NCBI GenBank assembly: GCA_023213395.1
Contig: CM041465.1
Location: forward strand, 14,632,001-14,696,000
DNA length: 64,000 nucleotides
Source of the DNA: Cycas panzhihuaensis
Lineage: Eukaryota > Cycadophyta
Reading direction: 5' to 3'
Below the pieces are notes generated by a model, which had not been told where the DNA came from, did not search any database, and was given only the letters and a program-made list of their open reading frames with translations. Made by a program: the position numbers and the translations under genes. Shown piece by piece: positions 45,230 through 56,445 of this stretch. Positions within the stretch are counted from its first letter, which is position 1; every line of letters starts with the position of its first letter.

Positions 45230-46960
45230 ACAACTCCAAACAAGCAAAGTGTCATTTTTCATGGACTTTTTTACCTTCGATATTAGAGGGTTTGACATAG
45301 TATTTCAAGTAGAATAGTTGAAGACTCTAAGCACTTGTGGCCTCAATTATATTAAGAACTTTATCTATCTTCATGTGAATGATCAAGTATATCAAATTGC
45401 AAGGATTAAAATACCCAAATCATCTATCATATTAGAAGAAAAAACAAATAAAATTACTATGCAAGGAGCAAATAGGATCCATAACTGGCATGTTTTCAAT
45501 TCATGAGGAAGAACATAAGGAAGCATTAGATGACCAATAGCATAAACAAGCAAAAAGATATAAGATTGATACCTAAGGTTTTTCAAGTGCTTCCAACTTT
45601 ATTACCACTATCTGGAAGCATGGAACACATCATTTAAATTGATCTGAGAAAGGGCCCTACAATAGTCAAACCCTATTTATATGATAAGTGTTGTTAGTTT
45701 CATTACCGCCATCTAGAAGCATGGAACACATCATTGAGATTGATCTAAGAAAGGGCCCTACAATAGTTAAACCCTACTTATACAATCACAACTAAGAGAT
45801 CAAGATCAAGAGATTGACCTAGGAGCTTATAGATAACAAAGCAATCCTCCCTAGAAAAGACCCACACATAGCATAAATAGTCTTGATCTAGAAGATGGAT
45901 GGCTCATTCAAGGTATGCACTAATTACTGAGCACTAAACAACATAACCATTAAAAGTAAAAATCCCATTTTGTGAATGCATGATAAAATCACTAAGCTAC
46001 TTGGAGAAAAATAATTCTTAAAGATCGATTAATTCTCAAGATACTACCAAGTACTCAAGCCACAATATATAGAAAAAATAATTTTTCACATGTACTAGGG
46101 GCTATTCAAGTTTGAGATGATATTGTTTGGACTTACCAATACCTTAACAACATTCTAAGCAACTATAAACCAAGTATTTGCACCATATTTTAGGCTATTT
46201 ATCTTTGACGATATCCTAGTCTATAATAGAGCCTAGATGGAATGCCTAATACATTTAGAAATGGCCTTGTGAACATTAAGAGTGAATCAATTTTATATGA
46301 AAAGGTCAAAATATAGCTTTGGCAAATAGATACCATATTATTTAGGGCACATAATTTCACAAGAAGAAGTATAGATTGACCCAAACAAAGTTCAGGCCCT
46401 TAATGATTAGCCAATACCAAAAAAAATATCTCTAAGGTATGTGGATTTTTGGGACTCGTGAATTATTATAGGAAATTTATTAAAGGATGTGCTAACATGG
46501 TAAGACCACTAATAGATTTATGTAAGAAAATTTGTGTTCATTAGAGAAATACAATAGAACAAAGTTTCAAACAACCCAAGACAATTATCTCCACCATACT
46601 TGTTCTTGTCATGCCAAACTTCTCTCATCCTTTCACTATCAAATATGATACATCTAGGATAGAAGTAAGTGCAACACTCCTCCATAACGATAGATCGATT
46701 TCATATAAGAGTTGAACCTTAGAGAGCAAGTGAAGAGCATTTATGACAAGGAAATGCTCATAATTCTACATGTCTTAACAAAATGGCACTGATATTTACT
46801 TGGAAGGAAATTCATAGTAAAAATCAATCACCAAAGCTTATGATATTCCCTATCATAAATAATCTCTTAAAATAATAAAGGTGGATAAGCAAGGTCCAAG
46901 ATTATAAGTTTGAGATCACATATAGAAAGATAAAAGGCAATGTTATACTAGATACCTTTT
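45230..46960 (+). pseudogene. TE-I gypsy protease-RT-RNase H (decayed)
   Basis: Protease-like text FDIVF-VE-LKTLSTCGLNY near 45290-45345. RT begins around 45890 (KDGSFKVCTNY). It carries FEMMLFGLTN-type text near 46110-46150 and the catalytic IFDDILVYN near 46200-46235, equivalent to the gypsy FxDDILVYS box. RNase H remnants follow. A tandem duplication of ~101 bp lies at 45601-45800. No open frame exceeds ~75 codons. Confidence 0.8.
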
Positions 46961-47049
46961 CAACAAAATATGGAGGAGATTGTGCAACTATATCATCCAT
47001 TCAACCTCCATGGTTAGATGAGCTCCATTATGAATATACCAACAACCAA

Positions 47050-48408
47050 GAGGTCAACAAGCTCATCAAATAATGCAATGACAATGTAGCAAGACCCCAT
47101 TAATCCATCAAGTATAGGACCTTATTTACAAAGATAGAATATACCTCCCAAGCAATTCAAACTTCAAGAATAAAATGCTTTGAGAACACCCCCAATCCCC
47201 CTTAATAGGCCAATCAAGACTTGCGAAAACCTATGAAAGGGTTAAAAGATTATTATTCTAGAAGAAAATAAAGGGCACTATAAAGACTTTCGTATCTGAA
47301 TACGATACTCATCAAAAGAAAAAATCTAAAACATAAAAAGCCTAAGGATCCTACCACCACTACCCAATCCATAGCAAAAATGAGAAGAAATTCCATTCAA
47401 TTTTATCATAGGGTTACTTAAATCAGAGGGAAAGACACCATATTTATAGTAGTCAATTGCCTCACAAAGTATGCCCACTTTATCCCATTGCAATCAACTT
47501 ATAGCACTCCTCAAGTAGTTAAACACTTCATAAGCAATATCCACAAGTTACATGGTTTTTCTCAAAAGAATATTTCTAATAAGGACCCAAAGTTCACTGG
47601 CAACTTCTAGAATGGATTTTTTCCATTAGCAAGAACTAAACTTGCTATGAATATAGCATACCATCCCAAGACCAATGGGCAAACTAAGATCATCAGAAAA
47701 TGCTTGGAGACATATATATGTGATTTTACAAAAGGGATAACTAGTCTAAATAGGTAAAATGGATAATTGGAATGACCCATATCTTTATTTTATATAGATA
47801 TCGACCATTGATAGTAATCAACATTTTACAAACCATATTAAGAGTTCTAGTAGTACATGAGATGAACCAATAAGTAGAACAAATATTTTGAGAACTAAAG
47901 AATAATTTTGATATATCACAAGAAACCTATAAAACAATAGGTTGATCAACACTATGTTGAGAGAGAATTTGATATTAGGGATTAGGTATGTGTGTACCTA
48001 CAACTGTATAAGAAAGCATCATTAAGACAATAAAGAAAATTTATGCTCGCACCATGCTTTTATGGCCCTTTTCAGATTAGGAGAAGGATAGGCAAGGTGG
48101 CATATGTGCTAGATGTACCTCCTTACAGTCAGATCCATGTTGTCTTACATATCTCAAGTCTCAAGAAAAAGGTAGGCCCTAATGTCAATCCTCCAATAGA
48201 ATTATTCATGCCCGATAATAAAAGGAAAGTCATTTATGAACCCAAAAGCATCATAGAGATGTGACAGAATGAACTACAAACTCATACAATAATTGAATAT
48301 TTAGTCAAGCAAAAGGATTTACCACTAGAAAATATGACTTGGGAGCCTCAAGCATTTATCAACCTTCATCCTAAGCTTTGTGGGCAAAGCTCTTCTTCTA
48401 ACAAGTGA
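47050..48408 (+). pseudogene. TE-I gypsy integrase and chromodomain (decayed)
   Basis: Integrase core text near 47450-47700 (KYAHFIPL, NKDPKFTGNF, YHPKTNGQTK). An open 73-codon piece (48043-48264) holds the C-terminal GPY/F-type module (LAPCFYGPFQIRRRIGKVAY, VVLHISSLKK). A stop later, 48295-48408 encodes a chromodomain with EYLVKQKDLPLENMTWEP. In chromoviruses this domain is thought to direct insertion to marked chromatin. Confidence 0.85.
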
Positions 48409-49086
48409 TGATTCATATTATAAGCCCATAATATTAAAGTACTAACACAAAATCCAATCAGAAAAAATATTATTTATAAGCCTTAGTTTTGACAATGTGA
48501 TCATTGGTTTATTTTACGATTTAATATTTGGTGAGTGTATGACTTGTAAAGTTTTTGTTATTTTATTCTATCCATATTTTTGTCGAATAATCTTTTTGGG
48601 CCCTCATAAAGACATTGCATATATGCTAATATCAGAGAATTCCAACTAGTAATACTTTGAGTGTAGCATTTGGAGTTCGTGACTAGGTGACAACAAAGCA
48701 ATTTAATCATTATTGTCAATAACATCAAGATTAGGTTATGATAAGGTGGTAAAAGAACAAATTAACCCACCTTTATCTTCAATTCAAAATTAGGTGCGTG
48801 ACAATGATAAAAAAATTTTAAGTTTAGAATTAACTTAAAATATTTTAAATGTAAATTTTAACCTTGGCCAAGCTTAAAGTTCTTTTAAATGTTTTTCTTT
48901 TTTTTCCCTTTTCAATTAACATTAGTTCTTCAAGTTTAATTAACATTCTTTTCCATAGTTATGCTCATTCCCATTAGTTTAAACCTCTAGAGTTTTCCAA
49001 ACCCTTGCATACCATCTCCATTAGTTTCTATCCTACTCTGAACCCATAAACATATCTTTCAGTCTGCTTAAATAAACACATGCATC
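48409..49086 (+). repeat. Probable TE-I LTR and adjoining non-coding DNA
   Basis: Follows the gypsy stop codon directly with TGATGATTCATATT, a common position and start for a 3' LTR. The right LTR end is uncertain (perhaps near 48668). No second copy is available in the window to prove it. Confidence 0.4.
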
Positions 49087-49400
49087 ATGCCTCCCAAAAG
49101 AGTAAGCCCTAAAATCCTAATAAACTTAGAGATAAGAGTCCTCCACTCGAGCCACCAAAGTTTCCATAATGAAAGTCGATAAAATGGATGTAGTACATAA
49201 CACAATACATACTAACCTCCAAGGGTTGAAATAAAAAATAGATCACATTCAAGAATGAAAAAGGGAGTTTCAAAGCATCGTGAATGAGATTAGACTAATG
49301 TTATACAATTTGATGGAAAGGAAATAAAAAAAAAGGGCCTACATGTAATCAGGATCAATAAAATTAAACACTACCACTTTGAGAATTCACATATGCTCAA
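49087..49400 (+). pseudogene. Gypsy gag N-terminal remnant
   Basis: Starts MPPKRVSPK and, in shifted frames, continues with DKMDVVHNTIHTNLQGLK and a helical KIDHIQE...REFQSIVNEIRL text, resembling the coiled N-terminus of gypsy gag. Cut off by the TE-J LTR. Confidence 0.5.
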
Positions 49401-49418
49401 GCTTGCTCTGATTCTATA

Positions 49419-49814
49419 TGAATTCCTCTTAGATCTTCGTATCATTTGCATAGTAGACATCACATCAAACAAGAGCACATAATGCATAGAAGACACTAGT
49501 TTATGTGGGAAACCCTTTCAAGAAAAAACCCACACAACATATTAGTGATCCATTAAAAATGGCCACGATTATATTACAGATCACTAAGTGATTGAAACCT
49601 AAATGATTGGAAGATTTTCAACCCTATCAAGGATCTCCTTTATACGGTCCCAAAGAGCACATCCAACCAAGAGTTTCAACTCCTTGAATAGTTTCGAGAC
49701 TCTTCTAAAAGGTTGTATCTCATAAATGGAATCTCTTCATTCCATAACTCCACTCATAACCATATGAAGCATTAATAGTTGTCACACGTTAACCTTTAAC
49801 CATGCTTGCTAACA
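49419..49814 (-). repeat. TE-J 3' LTR (start uncertain)
   Basis: Ends GCTTGCTAACA beside a PPT, and carries the GTGGGAAACCCTTTCAAG and AAAAAACCCACAC motif of TE-A LTRs. The left end is set at TGAATTCC by the TG rule only. Confidence 0.65.
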
Positions 49815-49823
49815 TCCCCCATT
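49815..49823 (-). promoter_or_regulatory. TE-J polypurine tract
   Basis: Minus strand reads TAATGGGGGA just inside the LTR. Confidence 0.7.
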
Positions 49824-49999
49824 AATGCAAATATGGGATTCAGGTCTCAACATACAATTGTAGATCAACTTGATGTTGTAGTCTAATAACCTTAAAGATA
49901 AGTAGGAGTTGACCTTACAAATTCATCCCCTCTTAAGGGCAAACCTTGTGTAGGCCTAATCCAACGTAAATTATTCTAAAATAAACTTTAGTAAACTAT

Positions 50000-51000
50000 T
50001 TTATGAATATATCTATTACTTATTTATCACTCAAACAATATTCCACATTTAGCTTCCCTGCTTTAACCATTTCCTGAATATGATGGTGATGTATCTTGAT
50101 ATGTTTAGTAAAAGTATAAAAATCAAGATTCTTCGACAATCGAATTGTATTTTGATTATCAACGAAAATAGTCATTATGCTACTTTGAATATCAAGAACA
50201 TCCAACATTCCCTTCAACCAAATTACTTCATGAGCATCTATTGAGAGTCCCTAGTACTGTACAAACTTCTCACGTCCTTCCTTAATGAAATCAAAAGGCT
50301 ATACCATGAAAATCTCCTCCTTTATTTTTCTATTAAGGAATGAGGACTTCACATCTATATGATGTATCTTCCAACTGAATTTGGATGCAATTGAAAGGAT
50401 TAATCTAGCCAAAGTCATCTATGAGACAAGTGTAAATATCTTTTTGCAATATATCCCTTCTTTTTGTTTAAAGCCTTGGGCAACAAGCCTATCCTTAAAC
50501 TTTTCCACCTTACCATCAACACAAAACTTCGTTTACATCCAACTAAGTTTTTCCCTAGAGGTAATAGAACTAAATTCCAAGTTTTGTTCTTCATTACAAA
50601 ACTATACCCCTTCTCTATTATAGTCTACCATTAAGGATTCTTCTCTACCTTGGTAAAAGAATCTGGCTCGTGGGAGTGAATGGTGTTAACCATAAGAGCA
50701 TGACTAACATGATAACTTCTAGCTCTTCACTTATTTGATGGGTCTACCCTCACTCCAAATGTTTCAATTGTCTTCCTTGCCCATAATAGCCTTGAGGATC
50801 CTGATGTCACTACCACCTCCTCCTATAATTGTTGTTCCTTAACATCTCCATGAATTTACCCAACTTCATTTTCATTCTCATACTCGGCATCTAACCATGA
50901 ATGACTCTGTAGTAATAGTAGATCTAGAACCTTTTTAGATGTGATACTTGCAACATGATACATCATTGACTCGTCAAACCAAACATCCTAACTAGCCTCC
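50000..51000 (-). pseudogene. TE-J RNase H-RT with internal deletion (decayed)
   Basis: RNase H piece 50217-50020 (VDNQNTIRLSKN, TKHIKIHHHHIQEM). At about 50250-50275 the text jumps directly to the RT segment corresponding to TE-A ~1690, so roughly 800 bp including YVDD and half of RNase H are missing. RT N-terminal text and linker run to ~51000 with many stops. Confidence 0.75.
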
Positions 51001-51677
51001 AACTTCTTCAATTCTAAATCCCACAATTGATACCCCTTGTTCTAATCATAGTACCCCATAAAGACATATTTCCAACTCATGTGATTCATCTTCTTACATT
51101 TATCGTCAAGGATGTGTATATACATAATGGACTCAAAAACATTAAAATAATCAATAGAAGGCTTCTGATTGATCCATTTTTCTTATGGAATTACACTACT
51201 AGTTGTTTTTGTTAGTACCTAGTTTAATACATGAACAATAGTTCCTACAATTTTTGTGTAATAGTTTTGTAGTAAGTTCCATTCATATATCATATATCTT
51301 GCCATCTCCATTATGGTACAATTTTTTTACTTTGTGATACCATTTTGTTGTATGGTATACGAGATTCTGAATTCTTGTCTAATACTATGTCTAAGACAAA
51401 ATTGATTAACAACATGATTATCATATCATTTTCCATTATCACTCCTTAAAACTTTTATCCTTTTATCATTTTGATTCTCAACCCCAACTTTCCACTATTG
51501 AAATCGATTGAATATTTCTAACTTGTTCTTTAATATATATACCCAGTATTTTTTGGTATAATCATCAACAAACACCAAAGTATATTAAGCTCCACCTAAG
51601 GAAGGGATAGGGAGTCAACCCATCATGTTTGAGTGTAAGTTGTAACTTCTCCCTAATTCTCCAAGTTGTGTGCTGAG
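51001..51677 (-). pseudogene. TE-J integrase (decayed)
   Basis: Counterpart of TE-A 2430-3090 in sequence and order; no long open frame. Interrupted at 51677 by TE-K. Confidence 0.7.
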
Positions 51678-52206
51678 AAATCATGTTGGTTGTGAAGGAT
51701 ACGAAAAGATAAAACTAAATGAGAAATTGATTGTAACCAATTGGTTGTAATGTCAGGTGGAATAATCATGATTCAGGTCACAGTTATATTGGCCTCAACA
51801 ATAACAGTTCGAACAACTACAACAGAAGTAACAAACAATTGCAAACAATCGTAAACCCGTAATTATTCTAATACTCGACAGTTGCAGAATGACTTGTGAA
51901 AATATAAATAATGTAATGGGTAATCATAAAATATATGTGTGTGCGTAAGTTACTAGTTAGAATCAAAGTACCAAGTGATGTGTGCCTATACATATTGTAA
52001 ATAAAGTCATATTGTATTGCATCAGTTGCAACCTTGTATATTATTTTGGGTTTGCATTTGGTTGTGAGAGGACCAAATGTGACCCATCATTAATATAATG
52101 ATCATGGTTTGTGTTCACTTCAATTGATCTTTGTGTTGTTATTCTATTCTGATTACAAGAATGTTACGTAGTAGACGTAGGCCAATAAGCACGCATAGGC
52201 TTGATC
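51678..52206. mobile_element. TE-K: 529-bp insertion flanked by CTGAG
   Basis: Comparison with TE-A (3085-3120) shows that TE-J text is interrupted here: CTGAG at 51673-51677 and again at 52207-52211, with continuous integrase text outside. The insert has no coding region. It begins AAATCATGTTGG and ends GCTTGATC, so clear TG...CA ends are absent. The size and 5-bp duplication suggest a solo LTR with decayed ends. It contains the palindrome AACCAATTGGTT near 51740. Confidence 0.6.
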
Positions 52207-53015
52207 CTGAGTGAAAGGATGTTTATGATGCTTATCGTATATGCAACATTTATATATACCAGTTGAATATGAGATCTCTAGCAACCCTTCCACCATCTTT
52301 AGCTTGTTCATCGATGATATATTGCTATAATTAAGATGCCCTAGCCTTTCATACCATAATCGAAAATTGTTATCTACACTAATAATAAAGGCATATGATC
52401 AGTTTAGATTCTAAAAATTTTTAAACACCTAAAAATCATTCACACCCTCCTAATTGTAATTATAGCAAATTGCTTCTTTATATCCTTAATCATGGACTTA
52501 TCTTCGTAAAGCTTGACCTTCAAACCCCTTTTACAGATTTTCCAAGCTCATAGAAGACTTTCCTTTATCTCTAGTGTATAATAAACTTAGTCAAAATTCC
52601 CTCTTACAAGATTTATTACTCCAACACCCTTAATAGGTATAGCATAGGCATCACCAAATATAATTTAAGAACCACAAGGGTTATCATTCCACGATGTAAA
52701 CTTCTCAAAAATCCAATTATCCGTTCATAGTGAGAACCTTATCTTCATATAATAGGCTTCAATATCCTATCCATTCACCCCACATATGTCCTATTTCTTT
52801 TTATAAGAGTTTGCCTCCCTATGGACAATCGTTTTGTAGTAGTTATAGGTTTCATTGAATCTTTTATTTTTCTTGAACTCCTAGTTTTCTGAAATATTCG
52901 ACTTTTACATACCTTTCTCCTTCTAATTAACTCCTAGGCTTTGTGTTTTTATCACTAAGACATGATTGGATTCAAAACTCTAAAGCAAACCATGATGCTT
53001 TAGCTTAGCATTCTT
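52207..53015 (-). pseudogene. TE-J pre-integrase, protease and gag part (decayed)
   Basis: Counterpart of TE-A 3100-3950. A zinc knuckle remnant near 52800-52850 keeps only part of the HRE text and has lost its cysteines. Ends at the TE-L insertion (duplication candidate TTCTT 53011-53015). Confidence 0.7.
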
Positions 53016-53326
53016 TGAAGGAATGATGGATCTGAGGAATAAATCACTCATATGCACACAGTGGCAATGGAGAATGAAAAAGAGATAAAGCAAGATATGA
53101 GAGCAAGCTTGGAGGTGAGAATGAATAATGACTCCCTCCTTGAGATTTTGCCTTTTATTATTGAGAGTGAGCATTAGGGTTAGGATTTTCCTGCCTAATG
53201 ATACGAACTTGAAATTATATCTAAATGCACATAAAACACATTTCATTAAGAGAATAATGCTAACAATATATCATAAGGTCATATAATTAATCTATATAAA
53301 TGACCTTGATACATTAACCTCTTTCA
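53016..53326 (-). repeat. TE-L 3' LTR (311 bp)
   Basis: Starts TGAAGGAATGATGG, ends CTCTTTCA; matches both TE-E LTRs. Followed by a C-run, the PPT complement (53327-53337). Confidence 0.92.
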
Positions 53327-53610
53327 ATCCCCCCCTCAATAGTGGAAGGTCATTTTGAAAAAATCTATTCTATGAGGTCTTTATTTGAGCTTCATTATTA
53401 CATTGAAATTCTAAATGACACTTTTTGTGGGAAAACCCTCATAGGGAATAAAAACCCACAAATTTTCTAAGATCTACAGGCCCTTTTATAAATCAAAATG
53501 GCTAAGGTAGCTCTTTAATATAGCTTGATAGCCAAGCAGCTTAAATGTGGAGCTTAATTTGCTAACTCTCAACATACCGTTTGGTCATCCCCTATGCCCT
53601 TTTGGGTTTT

Positions 53611-53827
53611 TGTTGAGATATAATGTTTTATCTAGGATAGAAAGGGGGTCATGTTAGACCCACCCATAAATGTACTCATGAGATCATGCCACTTGGCAGA
53701 ATCTGAGTGATCGGTTACATTAGTAGGTTGTAACCATCACATAAGTCTTGTGTATTTAAGCAAATTGAATCTCAATAGAAGTATGTACATTCTTTCCTCT
53801 GTCAACTTTTGCTCTGGTTTTTCAACA
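53611..53827 (+). repeat. TE-M 5' LTR (217 bp)
   Basis: Starts TGTTGAGATATAATG, ends TTTTTCAACA; TATTTAAG promoter-like box near 53753. Confidence 0.96.
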
Positions 53828-53840
53828 TGGTATCGGAAGC
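53828..53840 (+). promoter_or_regulatory. TE-M primer-binding site
   Basis: TGGTATCGGAAGC abuts the LTR; the first seven bases match the tRNA-Met site, with changes after that. Confidence 0.8.
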
Positions 53841-54436
53841 GGGCCGTTTAATCGATCCCTCTTCTTACGGTGAATTCCTTCACAAATCATCTCACCAAGT
53901 GTGCAAAAGAAGATAAAAGCGATGAGATGTCCTTTGAAGGTTAAAGATCACAGATTTCTTGATTATGCACGGGCAAATGACGGACTGTCTGGAATTATCA
54001 CGGACGTAATTTCAAAGTACTCGGATCGAGCGAAATTTGGTGGGAGGTAGATCCGATGACGTGAGCATACTTTTCTTCCGGAGTGAGTCCATCCGAGGTT
54101 GTTTTGCGGGCTAAAAGCCCCGAACCCGGTCCATGCGTTTTTCAAGAGATTTTCTCAGAAATCTCATCGATTTGCACTGTAAATCGGGTAAAATCTGTCC
54201 TAAATCTTCTGTAGTGACAGTACTTCAAGTTTACAACTCATTTCAAAGGATTTAATTCAGTAACTTTTCAGATTTTCTCTCAAATCCGAAATTTGCCCTA
54301 ACCGTCGTTTTCCATTCAAACCCAGATTTCTCTCGTTTGAGAAAGAATTTTGAGAATCCGTCTTCAGATCCCAAATGGTGCCTGAAATACCTACATTTTG
54401 AGGTGCATTTCATTTTTGGCCATACAACTAGGGTTT

Positions 54437-54464
54437 TGTACGGAATTCCGTACAGCTGTACGGA
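54437..54464 (+). promoter_or_regulatory. Overlapping 18-bp palindromes in the TE-M leader
   Basis: Two perfect 18-bp palindromes overlap: 54437-54454 (centre AATT) and 54447-54464 (centre AGCT), both built from the word TGTACGGA. They lie 34 bases before the gag ATG. TE-D has a degenerate counterpart near 17418-17446. In RNA they would form self-complementary hairpins. A role in genome dimerisation or packaging is inference. Confidence 0.6.
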
Positions 54465-54497
54465 CAGGCCTCTAGAACAGTTTTTGATCAAAAAAAG

Positions 54498-55434
54498 ATG
54501 TCCTCCTCTCTCATCACTCTGTCTGAACCAGAAAAATTGACTGGTTCAAATTACCATGTGTGGAAAATTAAAATGGAAACCATTCTGAGAATGAAAAATG
54601 CCTAGGAAATCACTGAAGGGACAGAGAAACGTCCACCCACTGGTGATGATAAGTTGGGAAGTTGGATCGAAAGGAATAACATGGGTAGTCTCATTTTAAA
54701 AATGTCTATTTCAGATTCTGTTCTCATTTATGTCGAAAAACTGAATGAAGCTTTTGAAATCTGGAAATGCCTGGAGAATTTATACAGGCAAAAGAAAAAG
54801 ACGAGAATAATAGCACTCAAAGAGGAGCTGTATAAACTTCATATGAAGGAAAATGAAGAAGTAGAAGATTTCATGCATAAAATCATCACTGTGAGAAATA
54901 ATCTCTTGAGTGCTGGAGGCATAATACCCGAACAAGACCTTGTAGAAATTTAAATGGCAAGACCGCCAAAGTCATTTGATACAATTGTCAACACCATCAC
55001 TGATAGTGATAGGCTAGACAAATTAACACGATGAATTGACAGGTCTGTTGCTGAGACAGGAACAAAGAAACAAAAGATACGAAAACATGACAAAATTGGA
55101 GGATGCATTTGCATCCAGACTGAATCTCGGGCCAAGAGGAAGACAACAATTTCGAGGACCAAACAGAATGCCAGGTTCTAAAGGACGAGGACGATGGTCA
55201 AACTCCAGAGGACGAGGACGCAGCAGAGAAAATAGAATATGTTACAATTGTGGACGAACTAGACATTTCGCCAGTAATTGCTGAATCTTCGACATATGCT
55301 GCTACTGCGGACAAAGTGGACACTACCCATATCAGTGTCCACAAAGAAGAAGTGAAATTTATAAAGGAAAACGACCTATTGGTGGATACAGCAAAGAAAA
55401 GGAAGAAGAAGAGGAAACGGCCTTCATCACAGCG
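54498..55434 (+). pseudogene. TE-M gag (few lesions)
   Basis: ATG 54498 opens MSSSLITLSEPEKLTGSNYH, the usual copia gag start, then a stop at a tryptophan or glutamine codon (~54602). 54654-54953 is open with IALKEELYKLHMKENEEV. After a stop and a frame change, 55036-55284 holds a basic RGRG-rich stretch and a zinc knuckle CYNCGRTRHFASNC with all four zinc ligands. A second knuckle-like segment near 55290-55345 follows in another frame. Confidence 0.9.
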
Positions 55435-56445
55435 TTGGTTACAAGAATAAAAGACAAAGACATTTGGTACATAGACTCAGGAGCTTCTAAACACATGACA
55501 AGTCGGGAAGAATGGTTTCAAACCATGAATCCATACAATATGGACAAATCAGTGGAGCTGGGTGACAAGTATTCCCTTAACATAAAAGGGATTGGAACCA
55601 TTTCTGTAAACCTGAATGGAAATGAAAGAAAAATTGGAAACGTTCTGTTTGTACCAGATCTGAAGATGAATCTTCTCTCTATTTCTCAACTAAGCAAAAA
55701 GGGGTTGAGAACCATTTTTTATGAAGAAGGGAATTGCCACATTTTGGACATGAAAAAAGATGGGAAGATTGTTGGAAAAGGGGTCAGATGCAATGACCTT
55801 TACAAACTTCTGTCAAACCCTGTACTTCCTTACTTGGAAGAAAAAACTTGTACTGCTCTTAAATCTAATAATAAAGTATGGCATTTAAGGTATGGACATC
55901 TCTCAATTGACACACTTAAACAGATGGAAAAGTCAGAAATGGTAAATGGTTTGCCTAATATTTCTTCAGATGCATTTGTTTGTAAAGGTTGTCAACTTGG
56001 GAAACAACATAGACTTCCTTTTATGGAAAGCACTTGGAAATCTCAGTCCAAATTAGAATTGATACACACAGACATCTTTGGCCCAATTTCACCTCTGTCA
56101 ATTAATGGATGCAGATATTTCTTAACTTTCATTGATGACTTCACTCGAAAGGTATGGGTATATTTTTTACATAATAAGTCAGAAGTCTTTGAAACATTTA
56201 AAGAATTTAAGGCAGAAGTTGAGTTGGAATCAGGAATGAAAATCAAATGCATCAGGTCAGATGGAGGAGGAGAATATTTGTCAAATGAGTTTCTGAACTA
56301 TTGCAAGTACAGAGGAATTCGTAGACAAGTTACAACTCCTTATACTCCTCAATCAAATGGAGTAGCTGAGAGGAAGAATAGAACTTTGATGGAAATGGCT
56401 CAAAGCATGATGTATGGAACAAAAATATCCAAGACATATTGGTGA
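55435..56445 (+). pseudogene. TE-M protease and integrase core (336 codons open)
   Basis: Open from the end of gag. Protease motif WYIDSGASKHMT with intact DSGA; GAG-pre-integrase VWHLRYGHLSIDTLKQM with CKGCQLGKQHRLPF; integrase core with all three catalytic acidic residues visible: LIHTDIFGP (Asp), IRSDGGGEY (Asp) and NGVAERKNRTLMEMAQ (Glu). The frame ends with a stop at 56443; the remaining integrase is in another frame starting just upstream, so one frameshift separates them. Confidence 0.93.

Larger units (their letters stand above)
45230..49418 (+). mobile_element. TE-I: Ty3/gypsy chromovirus remnant
   Basis: The only gypsy-type element here. Order protease, RT, RNase H, integrase, chromodomain identifies a chromovirus. 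It lacks its 5' end. After the chromodomain come an AT-rich segment (probable LTR, 48406 to about 48670) and then a gag-like start at 49087, so the arrangement looks like the end of one copy followed by the start of another. It is the oldest layer of the nest and carries dozens of stops. Confidence 0.8.

Noticed and set aside
49406-49418. GCTCTGATTCTATA beside the TE-J LTR as a second primer-binding site
   Set aside because: It resembles the tRNA-Met site only in part, and the LTR already has its PPT on the other side. The DNA to the left reads as gypsy gag, so a chance match is likelier.
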